This document shows, in pieces, positions 13,861 to 32,665 of a stretch of DNA of 64,000 nt (position 1 is the first letter of the stretch; each line of letters opens with the position of its first letter). Source of the DNA: Manis javanica (lineage: Eukaryota > Chordata > Mammalia > Pholidota > Manidae); contig NC_133174.1 in NCBI RefSeq assembly GCF_040802235.1, positions 139,491,213-139,555,212 on the forward strand. The letters run 5' to 3'. The position numbers and the translations under genes were made by a program. The notes under the pieces are model-generated. The model made no database searches and was not told where the DNA came from. It saw nothing but the letters and a program-made list of their open reading frames with translations.

Positions 13861-14008
13861 TTCAATTTCAAAAGATGAAAAAGTAGAATTCTAGAGGTGG
13901 ATGGTGGTGATGGCTGCACAACGGTGGGAATGTACTGGAATGCCACTGCGTTGTACGCCTAAAAATGGTTAGAAAGGTAATCTTTGAAAAACTTATTTTT
14001 ATTACAAT
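13861..14008 (+). repeat. L1MA-type 3' terminal fragment
   Basis: The sequence 'ggtggatggtggtgatggctgcacaac', then 'ccactgcgttgtacgcctaaaaatggtt' and a terminal 'acaataaaaa', follows the well-known L1MA-group 3' end. It separates the two younger divergent L1 copies. Confidence 0.65.
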
Positions 14009-16250
14009 AAAAACCCAAAGGCATCAGGAACAAGGCAAGGATGCCCACCCTCCCCACTTCTATTCAACATAGTACTGGAGATCCTAGCCACGGCAATTGG
14101 ACAACACAAAGGGATAAAAGGCACCCACATTGGTAAGGAAGAAGTTAAACTGTCACTATTTGCAGACAACATGATATTATACATAGAAAACCCTAAAGAC
14201 TCCACTGAAAAACTATTAGAACTAATAACTGAATTCAGCAAAGTTGCAGGATGCAAAATTAATGCACCGAAATATGCTGCATTCCTATATGCTAACAAAG
14301 AATTATCAGAAAGAGAAATCAGGAAAACAACTCGATTTGTAATTGCATCAAAAAGAATAAGATACTTAAGAATAAACCTATCTGAGGAGGTGAAAGACCT
14401 TTACTCTGAAATTCATGATAGAAATTAAGGAAGGCACCAAAAAATGGAAATCTACCCCATGCTCATGGATAGGAAGAATTAATATTGTCAAAATGGCCAT
14501 CCTGCCTAAAGCAATCTACAGATTCAATGCAATTCCTATCAAAATACCAACAGCATTCTTCAATGAACTAGAGAAAATCATTCTAAACTTCATATGGAAC
14601 CACAAAAGACCCCGAATAGCCAAAGCAATCCTGAGAAGGAAGAATAAAGTGGGGGGGATCTCGCTCTCCAACTTCAAGCTCTACTATAAAGCCACAGTAA
14701 TCAAGACAATTTGGTACTGGCACAAGAACAGACCCACAGACCAGTGGAACACAACAGAGAGCCTAAATATAAACCCACACATATATGGTCAATTAATATG
14801 TGATAAAGGAGCCATGGACATACAATGGGGAAAAGACAGGCTCTTCAACAACTGGTGCTGGAAAAACTGGACAACTACATCTAAGAAAACGAAACTGGAT
14901 TATTGCCTAACTCCATACAGAAAAGTAAGCTTGAAATGGATCAAAGACCTGAATGTAAATCATGAAACCATAGAACTCGTAGAAGAAAACACAGGCAAAA
15001 ATCTCTTGGAATATAAACATGAGAAACTTTTTCCTGAACACGTCTCCTTGGGCAAGGGAAACAAAACAAAAAATGAACAAGTGGGACTACACCGAACTAA
15101 AAAGCTTCTGTACAGCAAAGGACACCACCAGCAGAACCAAAAGGCACCCTACAGTATGGGGGAATATGTTTGTAAATGATTTAGCCGATAAGGGGTTAAC
15201 ATCCAAAATATACAAAGAACACGTGCCTCAACATCCATAAAACAAATAACCTGATTAAAAAATGGGTGGAATACCTGAACAGACACTTCTCCAAAGAAGA
15301 AATGGGGATGGCCAACAGGCACAGGAAAAGATGCTCCACATCATGCTCCTGCTGATGCTAATCACCAGGGAAATGCCAACTAAAACCACAATGAGATATC
15401 ACCTCACACCTGTTAGGATGGGCACTCTCCAAAAGACAAGAAAGAACAAACGGTGGCGAGGGTGCGGAGAATGGGAACCCCTTTGCTGTTCATGGCAATG
15501 TAAATTGGGTCTACCATTGTGGAAAGCAGCATGTAGTTTCCTCAAAAAAAGTAAAAATGGAAATACCATTTGACCCAGTAATTCCACTCCTAGGAGTTGA
15601 CCCAAAGAAAACAAGACCCTTGACTCGAAAAGACATCTGCACCTGTATGTTTGTTGCTGCACTATTTGCAATAGCCAAGATATGGAAGCAACAACCTAAT
15701 TGTCCAGCAATAGATGAATGGATAAGGAAGACGAGGTACATTTGCACAATGGAATATTATGCAGCCATAAAAAAGGAAATCCTGTCATTTGCAGCAACAT
15801 GGATGGATCTAGAGGGTATTATGTTCAGTGAAAAAAGCCAGGCAGGGAAAGACAAATACCAAATGACTTCACTCATTTGTGGAGTATGAAAACAAAGCAA
15901 AACAGAAGGAACAAAGTATCAGTAGACTCACAGACACTTAGAAGGGACTAGTGGTTACCAAAGGGGAGAGGTTAGGGAGGGTTCGTGGGGAGGGAGAAGG
16001 GCATTAAGGGACACTACAGTTTCCAGTCACAATGTAGGTAGGTCATGGGGATGGCAGTACAGCATGGAGAACACAATTAGTGACTCTGTAACATCTTGCT
16101 AGTTGATAGACAGTGACCGCAATGGAAGGGGTGAGGACTTGATAACATGGGTGAATGTTGAACCACTGTGTTGTGTATGTGAAACCACCATAAGATTGTA
16201 TATCAATGATACTTTAATAAAAAAGGAAAGAAAAAAAGAAAGACAAGTGA
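14009..16250 (+). mobile_element. LINE-1, 5'-truncated, with ORF2 C-terminus and 3' UTR
   Basis: The copy starts inside the reverse-transcriptase region of ORF2. The catalytic FADD-type block reads 'FADNMILYI' (about 14158-14185), so the second Asp is Asn. The thumb/C-terminal part remains open as 254 codons at 14415-15179, including the '[19 protein letters not shown]' stretch. The Cys-rich tail at about 15440-15530 is frameshifted. The 3' UTR, with a G-rich tract at about 15960-16010, ends in an A-rich tail near 16220-16250. It cannot move on its own, being 5'-truncated and mutated. Confidence 0.9.
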
Positions 16251-16269
16251 AAAAAAAAGGCAAAGGAGA

Positions 16270-17060
16270 ATGCTGTCATAAAGACTGATATCTGGAATAT
16301 ATGAAATGCTTCCACAAAGCTGTGAGGAAGTTCGCCCTGCCCAACTGCAAAGTGGTCATGTCACCCACATAGGTACGTCATGCAGAGGGACACTGCAATG
16401 GCCGATCAGCGTAAGAAGGAGCTCAATCCCATTAGCCTTCGGAGAAATGCAAAAGGGGACCCTCCCCCCACCCCCGTGTGATTTTACACCCACTAAAATG
16501 GCAATGTTAAGAAATCTGATTATCCCAACTAGTGGTGAGTGTGTGGAACAATCAGAGCTCAAGCTGCTGGTGGAGTCTTAAGCTGGAAACCACATGGCTG
16601 AACCCAATACTCACGTAGCCTGTGACCTAGCAATAGAGGCCTAAAGTCCTTTAAACTCCTTAAAACTCCTTGACTACTTTAGACGCTGCAAAGCATATAT
16701 GCACGTGTGCCAGACATCAGCATATCTGTAGCATCCCTGCTTTGGTCAAGGCCTCTGAAGCGGGAGGTGTCCAGATGTCCACAGACAAGAAAATGGGTGA
16801 GTGAATGTAGGAGTGGTTCCACAGTGGCACGTGCTACAGCAGGGACGGCAGAAGCACTGTGGCTACATGGGATCATGAAGGTCCTGCTAGCAATACAATG
16901 TTGACTGGAAAAAAGGAAGTGGCAGAAAACTGCACAGAACGTGACCCAGTTTACTGTAATGCCAGGCGAGACAGCAGTAGTCAGCCCTGTTTAGGGATGC
17001 ACACATGGGTCTCTGGAAACACCTGGAAAACGGAGGGAGGTGGTTTACAGAGAACAATCA
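16270..17060 (+). mobile_element. Older L1M-type ORF2 tail/3' UTR fragment
   Basis: Phrases such as 'cacccactaaaatggcaatg' and 'gtggtgagtgtgtggaacaatcagagctc' correspond to the end of ORF2 in old L1 families. 'gtgagtgaatgtaggagtgg' and later text are much more diverged than the neighbouring L1. No open frame survives. Confidence 0.6.
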
Positions 17061-17284
17061 GGGGGATGGCTGTACCTCTGCGAGGGGCAGGGGCAGGCGG
17101 GAAGGACCCCAGGAGGGGACTGACTGGAGTTGGTAGACTCTCCTTCATCAGGAAGGTGGAGGCTGAAGCGCCTGCTCCACACTCCCGATTCCTTCTGTGA
17201 TTTTCTAGAAAGACCACCTGTGAGACGTCTCTGAACAGAGGAACCACAAAAGCCCTGCCCCGGGCCCCCAGCCTCAGCCCCGGC

Positions 17285-17583
17285 GGGGTAGTAACTCCAG
17301 GGGCGTGGCCTAGCCAAGGCCGCGCCTCCCGCATGCGCACTGTGCCAGCCAATCAGCGGAGTTCCCTTGCAGTTGAGTGGCTGGCTCCTGGCTGAGCGGA
17401 GGGCATCGGGTGAATGGCGCCGAGGTAGCAGTGCCGGCGGGAGGGACGGAGGGAAGGCCGGAGAGACAGAGGGCTGGGGATCGGGGTGTGGGGGAGCCTG
17501 GTGGTGGGGTGTGGGTGGCGGGGGCAGACAGAGGGATCCTTGGCAGGACCAGGGGGTGGGGGGGGGTGGGCAGCACTGTGCAG
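17285..17583 (+). promoter_or_regulatory. CpG-rich promoter-like segment with candidate first exon
   Basis: A short CpG-rich block holds an NRF1-like palindromic core 'gcatgcgcac' (17332-17341) and a CCAAT box 'agccaatcag' (17348-17357). These are a classic pair in TATA-less housekeeping promoters. Downstream on the plus strand, a purine-rich non-coding stretch ends at a perfect splice donor CAG/GTAAGG (17583/17584). I cannot identify the gene. No tafazzin or ATP6AP1 first exon is visible. It could be a dead promoter. Confidence 0.4.
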
Positions 17584-18167
17584 GTAAGGTGTGCACGGGG
17601 TCGGGGTTCATGAGGCGTGAGTGGGGCAGGGTGAGGACAAGGCTCCTGAGGCGTCAGCAGGCCAGGGAGGGGGAAGGAATCCTGAGGCGTGAGCAGCAAG
17701 GTGGTGGGGCTCCTGAGGCGTGAGCAGGCTGCGGAGGGCCAGGTCTCATGAGTAAGCAGGCTCCAGCAGGGGCAGGGCTCCGGAGGTGTGAGCTGCGAGG
17801 TGGTGGTGCTCCTGAGGCGTGAGCAGGCCACGGTGGGGTCAGGCTTCCTGAGACGTGAGCGGGCCAGGAGCGGGGGCTCCTGAGGCGTGACCAGCAAGGT
17901 GGTGGGGCTCCTGAGGCGGTGTGGGGGGGTTCCTGAGGGGCCAGCAGGCCGCGGCGGGGGTGGGGGGTGGGACAGGGGTCCTGAGACATGAGCGGCCGGG
18001 GGGCAAGGCTCCTGAGGTGTAAGGGGGGGTGAGGGGTGGGGTAGGGCTCCTCAGGCATGAGTAGGCTGAGGACAGGGCTCCTGAGGCGTGAGTGGGTGGG
18101 TGGGAGGGCGGCTCCTGAGGCATGAGCGTGCGGTGGTGGGGGCAGGGCTCCTGAGATGTGACCTGGC

Positions 18168-18189
18168 GGGGGGGGGGGGGGGGGGGGGG
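18168..18189 (+). repeat. Poly-G run (22 G) within the minisatellite
   Basis: An uninterrupted run of 22 guanines forms the longest homopolymer in the array. It is a strong G-quadruplex candidate and a likely point of length instability or assembly error. Confidence 0.9.
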
Positions 18190-21100
18190 CAGGGCTCCTG
18201 AGGCGTGAGTGGGGGTGAGGGGTGGGGGCTCCTGAGGGGTCAGCAGGCTGCAGCCGAGGCAGGGCTCCTGAGGCGTGAGCAGCCGGGGTTGGTGGGGGCT
18301 GGCCTTCTGAGGCTTTAGTGGGCAGGGGGCGGGGCTCCTGAGGCATGAGCGGCCTGGGATTGGCGGAGGCAGGGCTCCTGAGGCGTGAGTGGGCCAGGGG
18401 TGAGGGCCTCCTGATGCGTGAGTAGGCTGCAGTGGGGGCAGGGCTCCTGAGATGTGAGTGGGCCGGGGGTGTGCCTCCTAATGCGTGAGCGTGCTGTGGC
18501 GGGGCAGTTCTCATGAGTAAGTGGGCTTCAGCGGGGGCGGGGCTCTTATGGCGTGAGTGGGCCACAGCAGGGGCGAGCCTCCTGAGGTGTGAGCTGCCAG
18601 GTGGTGGTGCTCCTCAGGCATGGGTGGGCCAGGAGCGATGCTAGGCTCCTGAGGTTTGAGCAGGCCATGGTGGGTGCAGGGCTCCTGAGATGTGAGCGGG
18701 CTGGGGGCGGGGGCTCCTGAGGTAGCGGGGCTCCTGAGGGGTCAGCAGGCCGGGGGGGTGGGGGGGGCTCCTGAGGCATGAGGGGCAAGGTGGTGGGGCT
18801 CCTGAGGCGTGAGCTGGCCGGGGGTGGGGCTCCTGAGGGATCATCAGGCCGCAGCGGGGACAGGGACCCTGAGGCATGAGCGGGCCAGGTTGGCGGGGGG
18901 CGGAGCTCCTGAGATGTGAGCTAGCCGGGGGGCAGGGCTGCTGATGCGTGAGCCTGCAGGGGTTGATGGGGGTGGGACTACTGGGCGGTGAGCGGGCCCG
19001 CGGTGGGGCTGCTGGGGCATGAGCGGGCTGTGGCCGGGGCTCCTCAGGAGTCTCGGGGCGGGGGTGCTCCTGAGGGGTCAGCAGGCTGCAGTGGGGGGTT
19101 GGGGGGGTTCTCCTGAGCCGTGAGGAGGGAGATGGTGGGGCTCCTGAGGAGTAAGTGGGGGTGGGGGGGGGCTCCTGAGGCTGAGCAGGCCGCGGTTGGT
19201 GGGGGCAGGGCTCCTGATGCGGGAGCGGTCTGGGGTTGGTGGGGGCTGGGCTCCTGAGATGTGACTGGGCCGGGAGCGAGGGTCCTGAGGCGTGGGGGAG
19301 GTGGGGGGGGTCTCCTGAGACGTGAGCTGGCCGGGGGCAGGGCTCCTGAGGCGTGAGCAGGCTTGGGTTGGTGGCAGTGGGGATCCTGAGGCATGAGCGG
19401 GCCACGGTGGGGGCAGGGCTCCTGAGACGTGAGCAGGCCGGGGGTGGGGTGCTCCTGAGGGGTCAGCAGGCCGCAGCGGGGCCAGGGCTCCTGAGGCGTG
19501 AGAGGCAAGGTGGTGGGGCTCCTGAGGTGTGAGTGGGCGGGGCGGAGGGAACTCCTGAGACACGAGCGGGCCAGGAGCGGGGCTCCTGAGGATTGAGCGG
19601 GTGGGGGCGGGGCTCCTGAGTAAGCGGGCTCCAGCAGGAGCGGGGCTTCTGTGGCTTGAGCTGGCAAAGTCAGGGACGGGCCTCCTGAGGCGTGAGTGGG
19701 GACCGGGCTCCTGAGGCGTGAGCTGCGAGGTGGTCGTTCTTCTGAGACGTGAGCGGGCTGGGGGAGGGGGCTCCAGGGGTATGAGCGGGCTGTGGTGGGG
19801 GCAGGGCCTCTGAGGCGTGAGCATGCCGGGGTTGGTGGGGGCAGGGCTCCTCAGATGTGAGCTGGCTGGGGGCGGGGATCCTGATGCGGGAGCTGGCCGG
19901 GGTTGGCAGGGGTGGGGCTCCTGATGCGTGAGCGGGCTGCGACGGGGGCGGGTCTCATGAGTAAGCAGGCTCCAGTGCTGGCGGGGCTCCTGAGGCATGG
20001 GCGGTGAGGTGATAGGGCTCCTGAGACGTGAGCGGTCTGGGGGAGGGGTCTCCAGAGGCGTGAGTGGGCTGTGGTGGGGGCAGGGCTCCTGAGATGTAAG
20101 CTGGCCAGGGGTGAGGGTCCTGAGGCTTGAGTGGGGGTGGGGCTGGGGGAGGCTCCTGAGATGTGAGCAGGCGTCGTGGGGGCATGGTTCCTGAGACGTC
20201 AGTGGCCAGGGAGGGGGCTCCTGATGTGTGAGCAGCCAGGGTTGGCAGGGGCAGGGCTGCTGAGATGTGAGCGGAGGGTCTCCTGAGGCGTGAGTGGGCG
20301 GTGCAAAGGGCTCCCGAGACTTGAGCGGGCCGGAGTTGGTGGGGGCGGGGCTCCTGTGGCGTGAGCGTCCTCAGCGGGGGCTCCTGATGCCTGAGCGGGC
20401 TGCAGTGGGGGCAGGGCTCCTGAGTAAGCAGACTCCAGCAGGGATGGGGCTTCTGTGGCATGAGCGGGCCAAGGCAGGGGCGGGCCTCCTGAGGCGTGAG
20501 TGGGGGCAGGGCTCCTGAGGCGTGGGCTGCAAGGTGGTCCTGCTCCTGAGACGTGAGCAGGCTGGGGGAGGGGGCTCCAGAGGCAGGAGCCCGCTGTGGT
20601 AGGGGAAGGGCTCCTGAGGCGTGAGTGGGTGGGGGTGGGTGGGGCTCCTGAGGTGAGTGGGCCGGGGTCGGTGAAGGCGGGGCCCCTGCGGCATGAGTGG
20701 TGCAGAGACGGGGGTCCTAAGGAGTGAGTGGGCCCGGGTAGGCGGAGGAGGGACTTCTGCGGCGTGAGCAGCAGAGACGGGGCTACTGAGGTGTGAGTGG
20801 GCCTCGTTGGGGGTGGGGCTCCTGAGGAATGAGTGGGCGGGGCAGGGGCGGGACTCCTAAGGCATGAGTGGGCGGGGCAGGGCTCTGAGGCATGAGCTGA
20901 CGGGGGTTGGTGGGGGCGGAACTCCTGAGGCGTGAGTAGGCTACAGCGGGGGCACAGGGCTCCTGAGATGTGAGTGGGCCGGGGGCGGGGGCAGGGCTCC
21001 TGAGGCGTGAGCGGTGGAGAGACGCCGCTCCTGGGGAATGAGGGGGGGGCGGGACTCCTGGGGCGAGAGGGGGTGGGGCAGGGCTCTGAGGCGTGAGGGG

Positions 21101-21269
21101 GCTGATTTTTGGGGTGGCGCTCCTTAGGGATGGGTGGGCTGTGGAGGGGGCGGGGCTCCTGAGACGTGACCGGGCAGGGGGAGGGGGTCCTGAGTAATGA
21201 GCGGGCGGGCTCCTTAGGGGTGGGTGTGCTGTGCAGGGCACATGCCTCCTGAGGCAGGAATGGGCAGGG

Positions 21270-26694
<5,425 letters not shown>

Positions 26695-26720
26695 GGCGGA
26701 GCCAACATGGCGGCGTGAGT
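26695..26720 (+). promoter_or_regulatory. L1 5' UTR start with YY1-like site
   Basis: 'caacatggcggcg' near the first base of the element matches the YY1 site (core AAnATGGCGGC) that sets the start of transcription in mammalian L1s. The same motif is present at the 5' end of the antisense L1 (37880-37909, reverse). Confidence 0.55.
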
Positions 26721-29700
26721 AGGACAGTGGGAATCTCCTCCCGAAAACATATATTTTTGAAAATACAACAAATACAACTAATCCTAAAAGAGAGACCGGA
26801 AGACACAGGACAACAGCCAGACTACATCCACTCGTGCGAGAGCCCAGCACTTGGTGAAAGGGGTAAGATACAAGCCCCGGCCCGGCAGGACCCGAGCACA
26901 CCTCCCCCCAGCTCCCGGCAGGAGGAAGAGAGAGCCCAGGACTGCTAAACACCCAGCCCCAGCCACCCGCACCAGAGCGCAGACACAGTGCATGCGTGGA
27001 GGGCTGGAAACTAAGGAAACAGGGCAGCAAGACCTTTGAGCGGGTTCCGAAGCTGATGCCCCTGTGACAAAGAAAAGCGAGTGCTTTTTGAAAGTCCTAA
27101 AGGGACAGGGACATAACAGCTGGACGGAAACAACAAAGGTCACAGTCCAGTGGCTGGAAATTACAGGGAAAACTGGGCGCACTAACCCCCTGGGCAACAA
27201 CACTGAGACCCCTCACAGAGGTAAAGAGCTGAACCCCCCCTCCACCCTTCCATTACCCCTCCGGGTGCTGTGAAAGCAAAGAAGCAGCCTAAGGCATGCC
27301 CCGCCCCGCCCCCTCAGGAAGGGAGTTTTATCCATATTGGCCGGGCAACACACAAAGACCCAGTCTACACGCAATTACCCAACAAGCCACTAGGGGCCGC
27401 AGTTGTCCCAGTAAAGAAAGGCCAGTAGCAAGTGAAAAGTTTGGCCCTCCCAGCTGACAGTGAATAGCACCTGTCAACATGAAAAGGCAAAAAAGTATGA
27501 TCTAGACAAGACTAACCCAGACAGCTTCAGCATCTGCTATATCGTCCCCTGAGAAGGAACCTGGGGAGATATATTTAGCCAGTCTTCCTGAAAAAGAATT
27601 CAAAACAAAAGTCATAACCATGCTGATGGACTTGCAGAGAAATATGCAAGAACTAAGGAAGGAGAATACAGAAATAAAACAAGCTCTGGAAGGACTTCAA
27701 AACAGAATGGGCGAAATGCAAGAGACCATTAATGGACTAGAAAACAGAGAACAGGAGCGCAGAAAAGCTGATACAGAGAGAGATAAAAGGATCTCCAGGA
27801 ATGAAAGAATTCTAAGAGGGTTGAGGACCAATCAAAAAGGAACAATATACACATTATAGGGGTACCAGAAGAAGAAAAGAGAGAAAAGGGGATAGAAAGT
27901 GTCTTTGAAGAAATAATTGCCGAAAACTTCCCCAAACTAGGGGAAGAAATGACCTCTCAGACCACAGAGGTACACAGAACTCCAAGGACAAGGGATCCAA
28001 GGAGGGCAACACCAAGACACATAATAATTAAAATGGCAAAGATCAAAGATAAGGACAAAGTATTAAAGGCAGCCAGAGAGAAAAAAAAAGGTTACCTACA
28101 AAGGAAAACCCATCAGGTTATCATCAGACTTCTCAACAGAAACCCTACAGGCCAGAAGAAAATGGCATGATATACTTCATGCAATGAAACAGAAGGGCCT
28201 CGAACCAAGACTACTGTATCCAGCACGAATATCATTTAAATATGAAGGAGGGATTAAACAATTCCCAGACAAGCAAAAGTTGGGGAAATTGCCTCCCACA
28301 AACCACCTCTACAGGGCATCCTACAGGGACTGCTCTAGATGGGAGCACTCCTATAAAGAGCACAGAACAGAACACCCAACATATGAAGAAGGGAGGAGGA
28401 AGAATAAGAAGGGAGAGAAAGAATCATCAGACTGCATTTATAATAGCTCAACAAGCAAGTTAAGTTAGTAAGATAGTAAAGAAGCTAACCCTGAACCTTT
28501 GGTAACCACAAACTTAAAGCCTGCAATGGCAATAAGTACATACCTTTCAATAATCACCCTAAACGTAAATGGACTGAATGCACCAATCAAAAGACACAGA
28601 GTAATAGAATGGATAAAAAAGCAAGATCCATCCATATGCTGCTTACAAGAGACTCACCTCAAACCCAAAGACATGCACAGACTTAAAGTCAAGAGATGGA
28701 AAAAGAGATTTCATGAAAACAGCAGAGAGAAAGCAGGTGTTGCAATTCTGGTATCAGGCAAAACAGACTTTGAAATAAAGTGACAAAAGATAAAGAAGGA
28801 CATTACATAATGATAAAGCGCTCAGTCCAACAAGAGGATATAACCATTATAAATGTATATGCACCCAATACAGGAGCACCAACATAACTGAAAGAAATAT
28901 TAACAGAACTAAAGGAGGAAATAGAATGCAATGATTCATTCTAGGAGAATTCAACACACCACTCACTCCAAAGGACAGATCCACCAGACAGAAAATTAGT
29001 AAGGACACAGAGGCACTGAACAACACACTAGAACAGATGGACCTAATAGACATCTAACAGAAGTCTACATCCAAAAGCAACAGGATACACATTCTTCTCA
29101 AGTGCACATGGAACATTCTCCAGAATAGACCACATACTAGGCCACAAAAAGAGCCTCAGTAAATTCCAAAACATTGAAATCCTACCAACCAACTTTTCAG
29201 ACCACAAAGGCATAAAACTAGAAATAAACTGTACAAAGAAAGCAAAAAGGCACACAAACACATGGAGGCTTAACAACACGCTCCTAAATAATCAATGGAT
29301 CAATGACCAAATCAAAATGGAGATCCAGCAATATATGGAAACAAACGACAACAGCAACACAAAGCCCCAACTACTGTGGGACACAGCAAAAGCAGTCTTA
29401 AGAGGAAAGTATATAGCAATCCAGGCATATTTGAAAAAGGAAGAACAATCCCAAATGAATGGTCTAATGTCACAACTATCAAAATTGGAGAAAGAAGAAC
29501 AAATGAGGCCTAAGGTCAGCAGAAGGAGGGACATAATAAAGATCAAAGAAGAAATAAATAAAATTGAGAAGAATAAAACAATAGCAAAAATCAATGAAAC
29601 CAAGAGCTGGTTCTTTGAGAAAATAAAATAGATAAGCCTCTAGCCAGACTTATTAAGAGGAAAAGAGAGTCAACACAAATCAACAGTATCAGAAACAAGA

Positions 29701-32665
29701 AAGGAAAAATCACGACGGACCCCACAGAAATACAAAGAATTATTAGTGAATACTATGAAAACCTATATGCTAACAAGCTTGGAAACCTAGGAGAAATGGA
29801 CAACTTCCTAGAAAAACACAACCTTCCAAGACTGACCCAGAAAGAAACAGAAAATCTAAACAGACCAATTACCAGCAACGAAATTGAAGTGGTAATCAAA
29901 AAACTACCAAAGAACAAAACCCCCGGGCTAGATGGATTCACCTCAGAATTTTATTCGACATACAGGGAAGACATAATACCCATTCTCCTTAAAGTTTTCC
30001 AAAAAATAGAAGAGGAGGGGATACTCCCAAACTCATTCTATGTAGCTAACATCACCCTAATACCAAAACCAGGCAAAGACCCCACCAAAAAAGAAAACTA
30101 CAGACCAATATCCATGATGAACGTAGATGCAAAAATACTCAACAAAATATTAGCAAATCGAATTCAAAAATACATCAAAAGGATTGTACACCATGACCAA
30201 GTGGGATTCATCCCAGGGATGCAAAGATGGGACAACATTCGAAAGTCCATCAACATCATCCACCACATCAACAAAAAGAAAGACAAAAACCACATGATCA
30301 TCTCCATAGATGCTGAAAAAGCATTTGACAAAGTTCAACATCCATTCATGATAAAAACTCTCAGCCAAATGGGAATAGAGGGCAAGTACCTCAATATAAT
30401 AAAGGCCATCTATGATAAACCCACAGCCAACATTATATTGAACGCCGAGAAGCTGAAAGCTTTTCCTCTGAGATCGGGAACAAGACAGAGATGCCCACTC
30501 TCCCCACTGTTATTTAACATAGTACTGGAGGTCTGAGCCACAGCAATTAGACAAAGAAAAACAAGGAATCCAGATTGGTAAAGAAGAAGTTAAACTGTCA
30601 CTATTTGCAGATGACATGATACTGTACATAAAGAACCCTAAAGACTCCACTCCAAAACTACTAGAACTGATATCGGAATACAGCAAAGATGCAGGATACA
30701 AAATCAACACACAGAAGTCTGTGGCTTTCCTATACACTAACAATGAGCCAACAGAAAGAGAAATCAGGAAAACAACTCCATTCACAATTGCATGAAAAAA
30801 ATAGAATACCTAGGAATAAACCTAACCGAAGAAGTGAAAGACTTATACTCTAAAAAGTACAAGTCACTCTTAAGAGAAATTAAAGGGGACACTAACAGAT
30901 GGAAACTCATCCCATGCTCATGGCTAGGAAGAATTAATATCATCAAAATGGCCATCCTGCCCAAAGCAATATACAGATTTGATGCAATCCCTATGAAACT
31001 ACCAGCAACATTCTTCAATGAACTGGAATAATTCAAAAATTCATATGGAAACACCAAAGACCCCAAATAGCCAAAGCAATCCTGAGAAAGAAGAATAAAG
31101 TAGGGGTGATCTCCCCAACTTCAAGCTCTACTATAAAGCCATAGTAATCAAGACAGTTTGGTACTGGCACAAGAACAGAGCCACATACCAATGGAACAGA
31201 CTAGAGAATCCAGACATTAACCCAGACATATATGGTCAATTCATATTTGATAAAGGAGCCATGGACATACAATGGCGAAATGACAGTCTTTTCAACAGAT
31301 GGTCCTGGCAAAACTGGACAGCTACCTGTAGGAGAATGAAACTGGACCATTGCCTAACCCCATATACAAAAGTAAACTGAAAATGGATCAAAGACCTGAA
31401 TGTAAGTCATAAAACCATTAAACTCTTGGGAAAAAAATAGGCAAAAACCTCTTAGACATAAACATGAGTGACCTCTTCTTGAACATATCTCCCCAGGCAA
31501 GGAAAACAACAGCAAAAATGAACAAGTGGGACTATATTAAGCTGAAAAGCTTCTGTACAGCAAAAGACACCATCAATAGAACAAAAAGGAACCCTACAGC
31601 ATGGGAGAATATATTTGAAAATGACAGATCCGATAAAGGCTTGACGTCCAGAATATATAAAGAGCTCACACACCTCAACAAACAAAAAAATGAATAACCC
31701 AATTAAAAAATGGGCAGAGGAACTGAACAGACAGTTCTCCAAAAAAGAAATACAGATGGCTAACAGACACATGAAAAGATGCTCCACATCGCTAATTATC
31801 AGAGAAATGCAAATTAAAACTACAATGAGGTATCAGCTCACACCAGTAAGGATGGCTGCCATCCAAAAGACAAACAACAACAAATGTTGGCGAGGCTGTG
31901 GAGAAAGGGGAACCCTCCTACACTGCTGGTGGGAATGTAAATTAGTTCAACCATTGTGGAAAGCAGTATGGAGGTACATCAAAATACTCAAAACAGACTT
32001 ACCATTTGACCCAGGAATTCCACTCCTAGAAATTTACCCTAAGAATGCAGCAATCAAGTTTGAGAAAGACAGATGCACCCCTGTTTTTCACAGCACTATT
32101 TACAATAGCCAAGAATTGGAAGCAACCTAAATGTCCATTGATAGATGAATGGATAAAGAAGATGTGGTACATATACACAATGGAATGCTACTCAGCCATA
32201 AGAAAAGGGAAAATCCTACCATTTGCAGCAACATGGAAGGAGCTGGAGGGTATTATACTCAGCGAAATAAGCCAAGTGGAGAAAGAGAAATACCAAATGA
32301 TTTCACTCATCTGTGGAGTATAAGAACAGAGGAAAAACTGAAGGAACAAAACAGCAGCAGAATCACAGAAATCAAGAATGGACTAATAGGTACCACAGGG
32401 AAAGGGACTGGGGAGGATGGGTGGGTAGGGAGAGACAAGGGGTGGGGGTAGAAGAAGGAGGGTATTAAGATTACCATGCATGGGGTGGGGGGAGAAAGGG
32501 GAGGGCTGTACAACACAGAGAAGACAAGTAATGACTCTTCAACATTTTGTTATGCTGATGGACAGTGACTGTAAAGGGGTTTATAGGGGGGACCTGGTAT
32601 AGGGGAGAGTGTAGTAAACATAATATTCATCATATAAGTGTAGAGTAATGATAACAAAAAAAAAA
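26695..32665 (+). mobile_element. Near-full-length LINE-1 (about 6 kb), mutated
   Basis: It starts with a typical L1 5' end, 'ggcggagccaacatggcggcg', containing a YY1-type CCATnTT motif in reverse. A 5' UTR of about 0.8 kb follows. ORF1 (about 27480-28470) encodes a coiled-coil then RNA-binding nucleic-acid chaperone and is broken by stops and shifts. ORF2 (about 28500-32320) shows the N-terminal endonuclease ('IITLNVNGLNAPIKRHRVIE', broken at 28784), a reverse-transcriptase block open for 246 codons (29796-30536), the catalytic FADD at about 30606, and the Cys-rich C-terminus ('[19 protein letters not shown]'). The 3' UTR carries a G-rich tract at 32395-32462 and a poly(A) at 32655-32665. 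It is inactive because of several frame breaks. Confidence 0.93.

Noticed and set aside
14415-15179. 254-codon open frame as an independent gene
   Set aside because: It is the thumb/C-terminal region of L1 ORF2 within a 5'-truncated element.
17654-20000. Long minus-strand frames (254-306 codons) rich in Pro/Arg/Ser
   Set aside because: They are frame-overlapping translations of the minisatellite, occur in more than one frame at once, and have no start context or splice sites of their own.
29796-30536. 246-codon frame as a cellular reverse transcriptase
   Set aside because: It is part of ORF2 of the 26.7-32.7 kb LINE-1, which is broken on both sides.
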